From Microglena sp. YARC (lineage: Eukaryota; Chlorophyta; Chlorophyceae; Chlamydomonadales; Chlamydomonadaceae), in NCBI GenBank assembly GCA_022414725.1, contig JAJSRW010000760.1:1-64000 (forward strand): a stretch of DNA of 64,000 nt, read 5' to 3'. Below, in pieces: positions 47,752-57,456 of this stretch. The position numbers and the translations under genes were made by a program. The stretch's first letter is position 1. Each line of letters begins with the position of its first letter. The notes beneath the pieces were generated by a model. It searched no databases and had not been told where the DNA came from. It saw only the letters and a program-made list of their open reading frames with translations.

Positions 47752-47935
47752 CTAGATTGTGAATGAATACTGTAGGCCACTGCCTTCGCATACGTCCACA
47801 ATCTTGCGTTGCAAGTCGCCTACTACCTCTGCATCAACAGGAGCTGCTTGCTTCGCAGACGCCATGGCAAGAGAGGCTCTTAAGTAAGACGCCCACAGCA
47901 GCAACATGGCTTGGCTTGTTTCTCGAACTTTGGAC
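47752..47935 (-). CDS. chlorophyllase-like last exon
   Basis: 184 nt from GCTTAG to the TAG stop. It encodes SKVRETSQAMLLLWASYLRA and a tail ending CEGSGLQYSFTI. The phase agrees with the preceding exon, and the helix matches the family's C-terminal helix. Confidence 0.62.
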
Positions 47936-49400
47936 CTAAGCAGCATGATGGGCATTGGCATTGGCATGGGTTTCGGTGTTTGTGCATGGCTTGGCTTCTT
48001 TCTAGAACTTGGGACCTAAGCAGCATGATGGGCATTGGCATGGGTTTCGGTGTTGGTGCATGGCTTGGCTTCTTTCTAGAACTTAGGACCTATGCAGCAT
48101 GATGGGCATTGGCATGGGTGTCGGTGTTGGTGCATGGCTTGACTTGTTTCTAGAATTTGGGACCTGTATGTGAGTGGTTAATTGGGTATGAGGGGTTTGT
48201 GTGTAATTGGTTAATTGGATAATTGGTTAATTGGTTAATTGGGTATGAGGGGTTTGTGTGTATTTGGTTAATTGGTTAATTGGTTAATTGGTTAATTGGT
48301 TAATTGGGTATGAGGGGTTTGTGTGTAATTGGTTAATTGGTTAATTGGATATGAGGGGTTTGTGTGTAATTGGTTAATTGGGTAATTGGTTAATTGGGTA
48401 ATTGGTTAATTGGGTATGAGGGGTTTGTGTGTAATTGGTTAATTGGGTATGAGGGGTTTGTGTGTAAGTTACATTCCAGGGGTAGGTCAAATAGGCTAAA
48501 GAAACTTTCCCAACCGTGATATGAAGGGCTTTAAAAGAAAAAGCATTGATGAACTGAACCCCAAGGACCTTAGAGGCATGATGGGCATTGGCATTGGCAG
48601 GGGTTTCGGTGTTGGTGCTTTTTTGTGTTGGCGTTTGTTGGTGTTGGTGTTTGTTGGGTGTTGTGTTGGGTGTTGTGGTGTGGGTGGGTGTTGGTGTTGG
48701 TGCCCGTTGGGTGTTGGTGGGTATTGGAAGGGGGGTGAGTGTGGGTGTGTTTGAGAGGGAGGTTGCATGTAGTTGGTTTGGAGGTTGGATAGGGGAGTAT
48801 AGGTTCGATGGTGGTGGTGTGGTGAAGCAGGATGATGGGAACAGGAAGGTGTGTGTGTGGGGTGCGGTGTGTGTGTATGTGTGTGTGTGTGTGGGGGGGG
48901 GCTGATTGATGCTATACAGCCAGACTGCCCTCTCTGACCCCAGGCAGTGAGCAGGCTTCGAAGGATGATAGGCCATGTAATCGAACTAGCCAAATATGCA
49001 AGTGGGCTGTTTGGTAGCTTAGGTCAAGGTCCTACCTGTTAGCCTTGTCCAACGAGCATGCGGAGCTCTGTCCACCCTGTCAGCCTTGCCCAACGAGCAC
49101 ACTGGGATCTGTCCTACCTGTCAGCCTTGCCCAACGAGCATACGGAGCTCTGTCCACCCTGTCAGCCTTGCCCAACGAGCACACTGGGATCTGTCCTACC
49201 TGTCAGCCTTGCCCAACGAGCATACGGAGCTCTGTCCACCCTGTCAGCCTTGCCCAACGAGCATACCAAGCTCTGTCCTACCTGTCAGCTTTGCAAAACG
49301 AGCACACTGAAATCCGTCCTACCTGTCAGCGTTGCACAACGAGCATGATGAACACTGCAGAAATTTGAGCTGATCAAGGATGCTGACATGACCCCTGACT

Positions 49401-49472
<72 letters not shown>

Positions 49473-51262
49473 CAGGCGGGTCACATATATACATATGCAT
49501 ATATATATGTCTATATACTAATGTAATCAAAGTAGCCAACATTGTTTGAAATATGATTGGTAGCTTAGGTCAAATTGCAATCTGTCAGCCTTGCCCAACA
49601 AGCACACTGAGCTCTGTCCTACCTGTCAGGCTTGCTCGACGAGCACACTGAGACCCGTCCTACCTGTCAGCCTTCCCAACGAGCACACCGAGCTCTGTCC
49701 TACCTGTCAGGCTTGCCCAACAAGCACACCGAGCTCTGTCCTACCTGTCAGCCTTGCCCAACAAGCACACTGAGCTCTGTCCTACCTGTCAGGCCTGCCC
49801 AACAAGCACACCGAGCTCTGTCCTACCTGTCAGCCTTGCCCAACAAGCACACCGAGCTCTGTCCTACCTGTCAGCCTTGCCCAACAAGCACACTGAGCTC
49901 TGTCCTACCTGTCAGCCTTGCCCGACGAGCACACTGAGACCCGTCCTACCTGTCAGCCTTGCCCAACGAGCACACTGAGCTCTGTCCTACCTGTCAGCCT
50001 TGCCCAACGAGCACACTGAGCCCTGCAGAAATGTGAGCTGGTCCAGGACGCTGAAGTGGCCCGCCTGCAAACACCCAGGTGCACATAATTGCATGTGCGT
50101 TAGGGTTTAGGGTTTAGGGTCTAGGGTAAGCCAAGTCTAGGGGTAGCCAAGTAGGCTAGAGGGACACCAGTGTGCGTTTACAGTGGCGTGTAGTGTGTAA
50201 ACAGTGGCGTACAGCGTAGTGTAGTGTAGTGTAGTATAGTGTATTCAGTGCACCACACCCAGCCCCACCACCCAGCACCACACCGCAACATAAGCTGACT
50301 GTGGAGCGCACTGCCCTTTGGGGCTGACATGGACAGCTTGCAGGTGAGAACCAGTGTGCGTATACAGTGTAGTGTAGTGTAGTGTAGTGAGGGAAAATGT
50401 GAGTTGATCCAGGACGCTGAAGTGGCCCGCCTGCAAACACACATGTACACATGTTTGCATGTACATTATAGTCTAGGGGTAGCCAAATAAGCTAGAGGAA
50501 GTTGCAACCCTCAAATTATCAAAGCTTATCTTTTTTACTAGGAGCAGCAGCTTCTAGGCAGCTCCCTTGACTTGCAACCCTCAAATGATCTTAGCTTATC
50601 TTTTTTACCAGGAGCAGCAGCTTCTAGGCAGCTCCCTTGACTTGCAACCCTCAAATGATCTTAGCTTATCTTTTTTACTAGGAGCAGCAGCTTCTAGGCA
50701 GCTCCCTTGACTTGCAACCCAGCCAAACCAAAAGCAAAGTTGTGCATCTGGAAGCTGACAAAATCGGTTTTCCATTACTGTTCAAAATCTAGGGGCTTAG
50801 CCCAGTGGCTGCCTCAGGGAGCTGCTGAGAAGCTGCTGCCTGTAGTTGAAAAGAAAAACTAATGATCAACATGACTCTGGAATATTATAATATAATATCA
50901 ATTATGATTCTGGAATATCAGGCAAAGCCGGATTAACAAATTCTTCTTTAGTGCATGGCCCGGTCCCTGACAAATCGCAATCACAAAACGGACACATATA
51001 ACATATTACATTACATTGGCATCGACAAGCAATTGTTGACCCAAGCCAAGCCAAGCCATTGTTGACCCAAGCCAAGCCAATGTCATCGCCAAGCCACCGT
51101 TGACCCAAGCCAAGCCAAGCCAAGCCAAGCCATTGTCATCGACAAGCCATTGTTAACCCAAGCCAAGCCAAGCCATTGTCATCGGCAAGCCATTGTTAAC
51201 CCAAGCCAAGCCAAGCCAAGCCATTGCCTTTGTTGGCCCAAGATAAGCCCGCTCCACAACAT

Positions 51263-51304
<42 letters not shown>

Positions 51305-54300
51305 CTTCAACAAATCCTCAGAAAAAGAAAAGCAATATTGCAGCAAGCAAGCAAGCATTATTATCAGCACTTATTATATAACCTAACCGATTTTAATCAT
51401 CATCTGAGCCGCCTTCTTATCCAGCTATGCTCCAGTTGTCAAAACATTGTGAGTCTAGCTGCTCCGGAGGGTTTAGGGTTCAGGGTTTTTAGGGTTCAGG
51501 GTTTGGAGTTTTAGTCTCCATTTGGCAAGGCATTGGAATTCCAAACAACAAAGAAAGCACAAATATCATAATAACCACACCTGTCTGATTTCAACCATCA
51601 CCTGAGCTGCCCTATTATCCAGCTTTGCTCCAGTTGTCAGAACATTAGGAGTCTAGCTGCTCTCCCTTTGTCAATGCATTGGAATTCGAAACAACACCGA
51701 AAGCACAAACATCATCATAACCCCACCTCTCTGATTTCAACCATCACCTGAGCCGCCCTATTCTCCAGCTGTGATTCTCTTTTCTTGTTTGTGTGTTGGA
51801 ATCACGAACAACACATGCAGCACACCATGCATTTGATGGTATAGGTACCCACCTCTCTGATTTTAACCATCACTTGAGCCGCCCTAATCTCCAGCTGTGG
51901 TTCTCTTGTCTTGTTTGTGCGTTAGAATCACGAACAACACATGCAGCACACCATGCATTTGATGGTATAGGTACCCACCTCTCTGATTTTAACCATCACT
52001 TGAGCCGCCCTAATCTCCAGCTGTGGTTCTCTTGTCTTGTTTGTGCGTTAGAATCACGAACAACACATGCAGCACACCATGCATTTGATGGTACCCACCT
52101 CTCTGATTTTAACCATCACTTGAGCCGCCCTAATCTCCAGCTGTGGTTCTCTTGTCTTGTTTGTGCGTTAGAATCACGAACAACACATGCAGCACACCAT
52201 GCATTTGATGGTATAGGTACCCACCTCTCTGATTTTAACCATCACTTGAGCCGCCCTAATCTCCAGCTGTGGTTCTCTTGTCTTGTTTGTGCGTTAGAAT
52301 CACGAACAACACATGCAGCACACCATGCATTTGATGGTATAGGTACCCACCTCTCTGATTTTAACCATCACTTGAGCCGCCCTAATCTCCAGCTGTGGTT
52401 CTCTTGTCTTGTTTGTGCGTTAGAATCACGAACAACACATGCAGCACACCATGCATTTGATGGTATAGGTACCCACCTCTCTGATTTTAACCATCACTTG
52501 AGCCGCCCTAATCTCCAGCTGTGGTTCTCTTGTCTTGTTTGTGCGTTAGAATCACGAACAACACATGCAGCACACCATGCATTTGATGGTATAGGTACCC
52601 ACCTCTCTGATTTTAACCATCACTTGAGCCGCCCTAATCTCCAGCTGTGGTTCTCTTGTCTTGTTTGTGCGTTGGAATCACAAACAACACATGCAGCACA
52701 CCATGCAGTTGATGCTATAGTGTTTGTCTTCTTCGACCTTCGTGTCATGGTTGGGCAAGTCCCTTTAGCCTATTTGGCCTACCCCTCTACTGTAACATAC
52801 AAGTCAATAGGAACACACCTCTTTGATTTCAACCATCACTTGAGCCGCCCTCTTATCCAGCAGCTCTCCATTAGTCAAAGCTTCAAAGAACTTCTTGTAG
52901 TTAGCACTCTTTGGGATGCAGTCACCGTTCTTGGCCAGCCCTACCACCAGTGCAGGCGGCTTACACTCTTGTAGACCAGGCAGCGAAGAAGGGTACCTGT
53001 CAAACACATAAGTTGAAATCGGTTCAAAAACAACAAAAAAATGGGGGCAGGATGCTTGTAGTTAGCACTCTTTGGGATGCAGTCGCCGTTCTTGGCACGC
53101 CCTGCCACCAAAGCAGGGGGTCTGAATGCTTGCAGGCCAGGCAACGAGGAAGGGTACCTGTGAAACAAATAGGTAACGTCCCCAAAACAACAAGTCAGAA
53201 TGCTTGCAGTTTGGTGGAAATCCTTCAGTACATATCGAAGCAGGATGCTTTCAGTCAGCACTCTTCGGGGTGCAGCCGCCATTCTTGGCAAGCCCTACCA
53301 CCAAAGTAGGGGGTCTGAATGCCTGCAGACCAGGCAGCGAAGAAGGGTACCTGTCAGACAAATAGGGTGAAAATCCTTTCAAAAAATAGATATAAAAAGG
53401 AGTAGGATGCTTGTAGTTAGCACTCTTCTGGATGCAGTCACCATTGTTGGCCAGCCCTACCACCAGTGCAGGCGGATTACACTCTTGTAGACCAGGCAGC
53501 GAAGAAGGGTACCTGCCAAACACATAAGTTGAAATCGTTTCAAATACAAACAAAAAATGGGGGCAGGATGCTTGTAGTTAGCACTCTCTGGGATGCAGTC
53601 ACCGCTCTTGGCAAGCCCTACCACCAATGCATGGGGACTGAATGCTTGCAGTCAAGGCAGCGAGGAAGGGTACCTGCCAGACAAATAGGGTGAAAATCCT
53701 TTCAAAAACAATCGATATAAAAAGGAGTAGGATGCTTGTAGTTAGCACTCTTTGGGATGCAGTCGCCGTTGTTGGCAAGCCCTACCACCAAAGCAGGGGA
53801 TCTGAATGCCTGCATACCAGGCAGCGAAGAAGGGTACTTGCAAAACACATAGGGTAACAATCCTTTCAATAAAATAAACAAAATGGAGCAGGAGGCTTGT
53901 AGTTAACATGTTTTTGAATGCAGTCTCCGTTCTTGGCAAGCTCTATCACCAATGCATGGGGACTGAATGCTTGCAGACCAGGCAGCGAATAAGGGTACCT
54001 GTAAAACAAATAGGAAAGGTCCCTAAAACAAGCCTCCAGTTGTACCTCCCCCCCCCCCCCCCCACACACACACACACCACCACCATGTAGAGTGCAAAGC
54101 TGACACAGACAGCCCTGGAGGGCCATCCTCTCTGAGCTGCCCAAAATGGACACCTAGGACTTGCCCATGAGAAGGGACCAGGCGCTGTCATCCCTTTGGG
54201 AAAGAGGAGGTGCAATCCATGAATACTGGTATCAAAGGACAATCCATCATAAAACCCTATCAAACATGTCATCCCCCCCCCCCCCCCCCCCACCACCACC

Positions 54301-54787
54301 GCCCTGGTTCACACTTGCACCACTTGCAATTGTACAGACAGGGCAAAACAAAACATGTAAACAAGCCATTAGCATACGTAGATCGAAGTATACCACCCCT
54401 CCCACCCACCCCCACTACTCCCCCACTACTCCCCTACCATGTGTGCAAGCCTGACGCAGACAATCAATTAATAACAGATGCATCGCATCCATACACATCT
54501 TTTCTCATACCTCCCCCCCCACCCCCACCCCTCACACACCCCAACACCCCCCCACTACTCCCCCACCATGTGTGCAAGCCTGACGCACAGACAATCAATT
54601 AATAACAGATGCATCACATCCATACACATCTTTGCTCATAACTACCCCCCCCCCCCCCCTACTCACACACCCCCAACACACACCCCCACTACTCCCCCAC
54701 CATGTGTGCAAGCCTGACGCAGACAATCAATTAATAACAGATGCATCACATCCATACACATCTTTGCTCATACCTACCCCCCCCCCC

Positions 54788-54818
<31 letters not shown>

Positions 54819-56366
54819 CACACACACCCCACTACTCCCCAACCATGTGTGCAAGCCTGCCGCAGTTATCAATTAATAATAGATGCAACATATCCATACA
54901 CATCTTTCCCTCCCCCCCCCCCCCCCCCCCCCCCCCCCTGGAGGAAAGAAGCTAGACCAGAATTTTCCAGCCCGGGGATAACCGGTCACCCTTAAGCCCT
55001 AAACCCTGAATCCCCTAAACCCTACCCCCCCCCCCCCCCCCCCCGGGCTGGAAAAGTCCGGTCTAGCCTCCCCCCCCCCCCACACACCATGTTGTGTGCA
55101 AAACCTGACACAGATAATACCCCAGGAGTGGACACATTACATCCACCCTCCAGTCCTACCTACTCCCCCCCACCGTGTCCTGCGCAAACCTGACACAGAC
55201 AATAAATCAATAATGGATGCAACCCATCCATCCGCATCTCGGCTCATACCTGCCAGCTACCCTGCGCCATTGCACTTGATCATCATCTATCAGATGATGG
55301 GAATTGAACCCACGCGGAATATGTCTAAGCGCTTTAGTCAGCTACACTGCCCCAATGCACTCGATCATCATCTGTATCTGATGATGGGAATTGAACCCAC
55401 GCAGAATATATCTACACACTTTGGTCAGCGATACTGCCCCAATGCACTTGATCATCGTCTGTATCAGATGCAGAAGATGGGACTCAAACCCACGCGGAAT
55501 ATATCTACGCACTTTAGTCAGCTATACTGCGCCAATGCACTCAATCACCATTTGTATCAGATGATGGGAATTGAACCCACGCGGAATATATCTACACACT
55601 TTAGTCAGCTATCCTGCGCCAATGCACTCAATCACCATCTGTATCAGATGATGGGACTCGAACCCACACAGAATATATCTACGCACTTTAGTCAGCTATA
55701 CTGCGCTAATGCACTCAATCACCATCTGTATCAGATGATGGGTCTTGAACCCACGCAGAATATATCTACGTGCTTTAGTCAGCTGTTCTGCGCCAATGCA
55801 CTCAATCACCATCTGTATCAGATGATGGGACTCGAACCCACGCGGAATATATCTACGCACTTTAGTCAGCTATCCTGCGCTAATGCACTCAATCATCGTC
55901 TGTATCAGATGATGGGTCTTGAACCCACGCAGAATATATATACGTGCTTTAGTCAGCTATCCTGCGCTAATGCACTCAATCACCATCTGTATCAGATGAT
56001 GGGTCTTGAACCCACGCGGAATATATCTACGCACTTTAGTCAGCTATACTGCGCCAATGCACTCAATCACCATCTGTATCAGATGATGGGTCTTGAACCC
56101 ACGCGGAATATATCTACGCGCTTTAGTCAGCTATTCTGCGCCAATGCACTCTGGATTGCCTGCCTCAGCATCCCTTCCCTTCACGCTCCCCTTCCCGTCC
56201 TTCTTTCCTCCTCTAGTTTGTTTCCTCTCTTGGACTTGACCTAGTTTGTTTTTTCAGGTTTATGGGGGCGCCTCAAAAACCCTCGTGCTTCCTGTTATAA
56301 AATTGGATGGTCTGCAGGCTGTGCTGCTGTCCTGTCTCAGCAGTGATTTGCTGAGTTGATGTAACG

Positions 56367-56425
<59 letters not shown>

Positions 56426-57456
56426 CTCGATCATCACCTGATCAGATGATGATCGATTACAGTGGCATAGTATACCTGACAATACCTACCCCCCCCCCCC
56501 CCCCCCCCCCTGTACTAAAGTTTGGGGTGGGGTGGGGTGGGGATAAGACTCCAGGACCACAGATATTTAGGGCGATTTAGAGCATAGGTTACTTTATAAA
56601 ATGACCGTCAAATCGATGAGCGCGGCCCGGGTACAGACAAGACATTATGGAGGTGTACGGTGACTTTAGCCAGCTCCGGCTTACGCTATGGAGTCCTTAA
56701 CTTCACGTCCTGAGTAAACGGTATTACACGGATGTAAGAATTTCAATTTCAATTATGGAGGTGTGTTTGTAATGGATAAATATGTAAAAATATGACAAAT
56801 CAGACAAATAATTAAATAATTTCGATGATAAAACCCCTGAAATCTCATACGCTCATACCTGATCCCCTCCACCACATACATATATATGTATATTTATACC
56901 AGTAAAAACTAAGCATATTTATATATCTATATATCTAATCTCTGCACAAACCTGATCCCCTCCACCATATCCATATATAGATAACAGTACAAAATAAACA
57001 TATATAAATATCTATATATCTAATCTTTGCTCATACCTGATCCCCTCCACCATATACATATATATATGCCGGTACAAAATATATGTATATAAATATCTAT
57101 ATATATAATCTCTGCTCATACCTGATCCCCTCCACCATATACATATATATCTGCCGGTACAAAATAAATATATATAAATATCTATACATATAATCTCTGC
57201 TCATACATAATCCCCTCCAACATATACATACACATCTGCCGGTACAAAATAAAAATAAATAAATATCTATATCTATAATCTCTGCTCATACCTGATCCCC
57301 TCCACCATGTACATATATATCTGCCGGTACAAAATAAATATATACAAATATCTATATAAAATCTTTGCTCATACCTGATCCCCTCCACCATATCGTATGA
57401 ACCGTCTACAGGGTCTAGAAGCATTAGACCTGCAATGCTGATGCCAGCCAGACCAC
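47752..57456 (-). CDS. CLH: chlorophyllase-like alpha/beta hydrolase, 5' part outside the window
   Basis: Four minus-strand exons join in phase: 57375-57456, 52819-52996, 49991-50064 and 47752-47935 (TAG stop at 47752-47754). The ~170 residues read GLAGISIAGLMLLDPVDG, then YPSSLPGLQECKPPALVVGL, AGHFSVLDQ, SVCSLGKADR and a hydrophobic C-terminal helix. In chlorophyllases the catalytic Asp sits in an I/L-D-P-V-D-G motif and the catalytic His in Y/A-G-H about 75 residues later; here the spacing is ~76 and the ~80-residue tail also fits, including the Cys..Gly-Lys stretch after the His. The enzyme removes phytol from chlorophyll. The Ser nucleophile (GHSRGG-type) exon must lie beyond 64000, past the minisatellite. 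Confidence 0.7.
47936..48610 (-). repeat. acceptor-side copies of the last exon, then TTAATTGG satellite
   Basis: 47936-48170 has about three copies of CTTAG plus the exon start, with a CATGATGGGCATTGGCATGG block; another degraded copy lies at 48570-48600. 48175-48470 is a TTAATTGG repeat with TATGAGGGGTTTGTGTG interspersed. Confidence 0.8.
48611..49039. repeat. GTTGGTGT minisatellite and low-complexity sequence
   Basis: 48605-48740 is a TGTTGGTGTT-type repeat and 48850-48900 a GT run ending in G. 48905-49030 is unique; a minus-strand open stretch there has no clear splice borders. Confidence 0.7.
49040..49990 (-). repeat. donor-side copies of the catalytic-His exon (41-bp array)
   Basis: Two blocks (49040-49345, 49575-49990) of about 17 units of 41 bp carry (sense) GCTCGTTGGGCAAGGCTGAC plus AG/GTAGGACAG. 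A TA run at 49405-49472 separates them. Near 49345-49395 one unit retains a longer copy of the exon, including a diverged version of the segment after the His. Confidence 0.88.
49991..50064 (-). CDS. chlorophyllase-like exon with catalytic His
   Basis: 74 nt from TTTGCAG to GACAG/GTAGGA. It encodes AGHFSVLDQLTFLQGSVCSL then GKADR, with the catalytic His in AGH and the conserved Cys/Gly-Lys after it. Phase 0 in, phase 2 out, matching its neighbours. Confidence 0.7.
50065..50528 (-). repeat. acceptor-side copy of the catalytic-His exon and TGTAG repeats
   Basis: 50395-50440 repeats TTTGCAG plus the first ~35 nt of the exon at 49991-50064. GTGTAGTGTAG repeats lie at 50210-50240 and 50365-50385. 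A short telomere-like run (TTTAGGG units) occurs at 50103-50127. Confidence 0.8.
50529..50865 (+). pseudogene. exon-like gene fragment, copy 2, with repeated start
   Basis: Three ~73-bp copies of CTAG/GAGCAGCAGCTTCTAGGCAG precede a segment matching 32700-32830. It encodes VVHLEADKIGFPLLFK and, after a one-base insertion, GLAQWLPQGAAEKLLPVVEK. The frameshift makes it a pseudo-fragment. Confidence 0.4.
50866..51260. repeat. AAGCC repeat stretch
   Basis: From 51036 to 51235 the sequence is built from CCAAGCCAAGCC and CATTGTTGACCC/CATTGTCATCGACAAGC blocks. Confidence 0.85.
51266..51303. repeat. 38-bp poly-G tract
   Basis: An almost pure G homopolymer. Length is probably unreliable in the assembly. 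Confidence 0.9.
51380..52720 (-). repeat. donor-side copies of the chlorophyllase-like middle exon (~121 bp)
   Basis: About ten units carry (sense) the exon end GCGGCTCAAGTGATGGTT plus AAAATCAGAGAG/GTGGGT. Seven units at 51840-52690 are almost identical with a 121-bp period (one lacks 6 bp); three older ones lie at 51380-51800. A long plus-strand frame at 51793-52974 is a by-product of this array. Confidence 0.92.
52819..52996 (-). CDS. chlorophyllase-like middle exon
   Basis: 178 nt from TGACAG to GAG/GTGTGT, entered in phase 2 and left in phase 0. It encodes YPSSLPGLQECKPPALVVGL, AKNGDCIPKSANYKKFFEAL and TNGELLDKRAAQVMVEIKE, fitting the strand and loop between the catalytic Asp and His. 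Confidence 0.72.
52997..54005 (-). repeat. acceptor-side copies of the chlorophyllase-like middle exon (6)
   Basis: Six ~155-bp units contain (sense) an acceptor plus 80-90 nt of exon start, encoding YPSSLPGLQ, PALVVGLAKNGD and SANYK before diverging. AG is intact in most. Confidence 0.92.
54006..55255. repeat. C-run/CA repeats with GTATGAGC units and a telomere-like foldback
   Basis: Four to five ~125-bp units contain (sense) GTATGAGCAAAGATGTGTATG and TTAATTGATTGTCTGCGTCA, related to the donor region of the catalytic-Asp exon, plus long C runs. 54952-54977 and 55041-55066 are 26-bp inverted arms (two mismatches) around CCCTAAA-type units. Confidence 0.75.
55256..56150 (-). repeat. 87-bp tandem array with tRNA-like internal promoter boxes (about 11 units)
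   Basis: On the minus strand each unit has TAGCTGACTAAAG (A-box-like) and GGGTTCGAGTCCC or close variants (B box), 34 nt apart instead of about 44. A T-arm can form, but the anticodon and acceptor stems cannot. 87 is a multiple of three, which explains a long plus-strand frame (55096-56244). Confidence 0.72.
56151..56860. repeat. CT microsatellite, C run and unique intron sequence
   Basis: 56371-56422 is a CT run and 56489-56510 a C run. The remainder shows no exon. Confidence 0.75.
56861..57374 (-). repeat. donor-side copies of the catalytic-Asp exon (~75 bp)
   Basis: About seven units carry (sense) ATATGGTGGAGGGGATCAG plus the GTATGAGC donor, followed by AT-rich TATATAGATAT spacers. They lie directly downstream of the true donor at 57374. 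Confidence 0.88.
57375..57456 (-). CDS. chlorophyllase-like exon with catalytic Asp
   Basis: 82 nt from ACGCAG to GATCAG/GTATGA, entered in phase 1 and left in phase 2. It encodes GLAGISIAGLMLLDPVDGSY then DMVEGIR. The start is the source sequence of the 99-bp minisatellite. Confidence 0.68.

Noticed and set aside
49040..50030. CRISPR array
   Set aside because: The 41-bp units are contiguous with no spacers, and the DNA is eukaryotic; they are donor-side exon copies.
51793..52974. 393-residue repetitive protein on the plus strand
   Set aside because: It is the opposite strand of donor-side copies of the chlorophyllase middle exon; the 121-bp period and one 6-bp deletion keep it open by chance.
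55190..55249. 60-nt exon between CTGGCAG and GTTTGC in the chlorophyllase gene
   Set aside because: In the phase set by the neighbouring exons it contains a stop, and skipping it gives the expected Asp-His spacing. It looks like intron repeat.
55096..56244. 382-residue repetitive protein on the plus strand
   Set aside because: It comes from an 87-bp tRNA-like tandem unit without stops; no splice or start support.
57375..57456. This exon as part of the sorting nexin BAR domain
   Set aside because: The pattern loosely fits a BAR helix and array 1 would link it to sorting nexin exon 6, but its phase does not match exon 6. It joins in phase to downstream exons that complete a chlorophyllase-like Asp-His arrangement.
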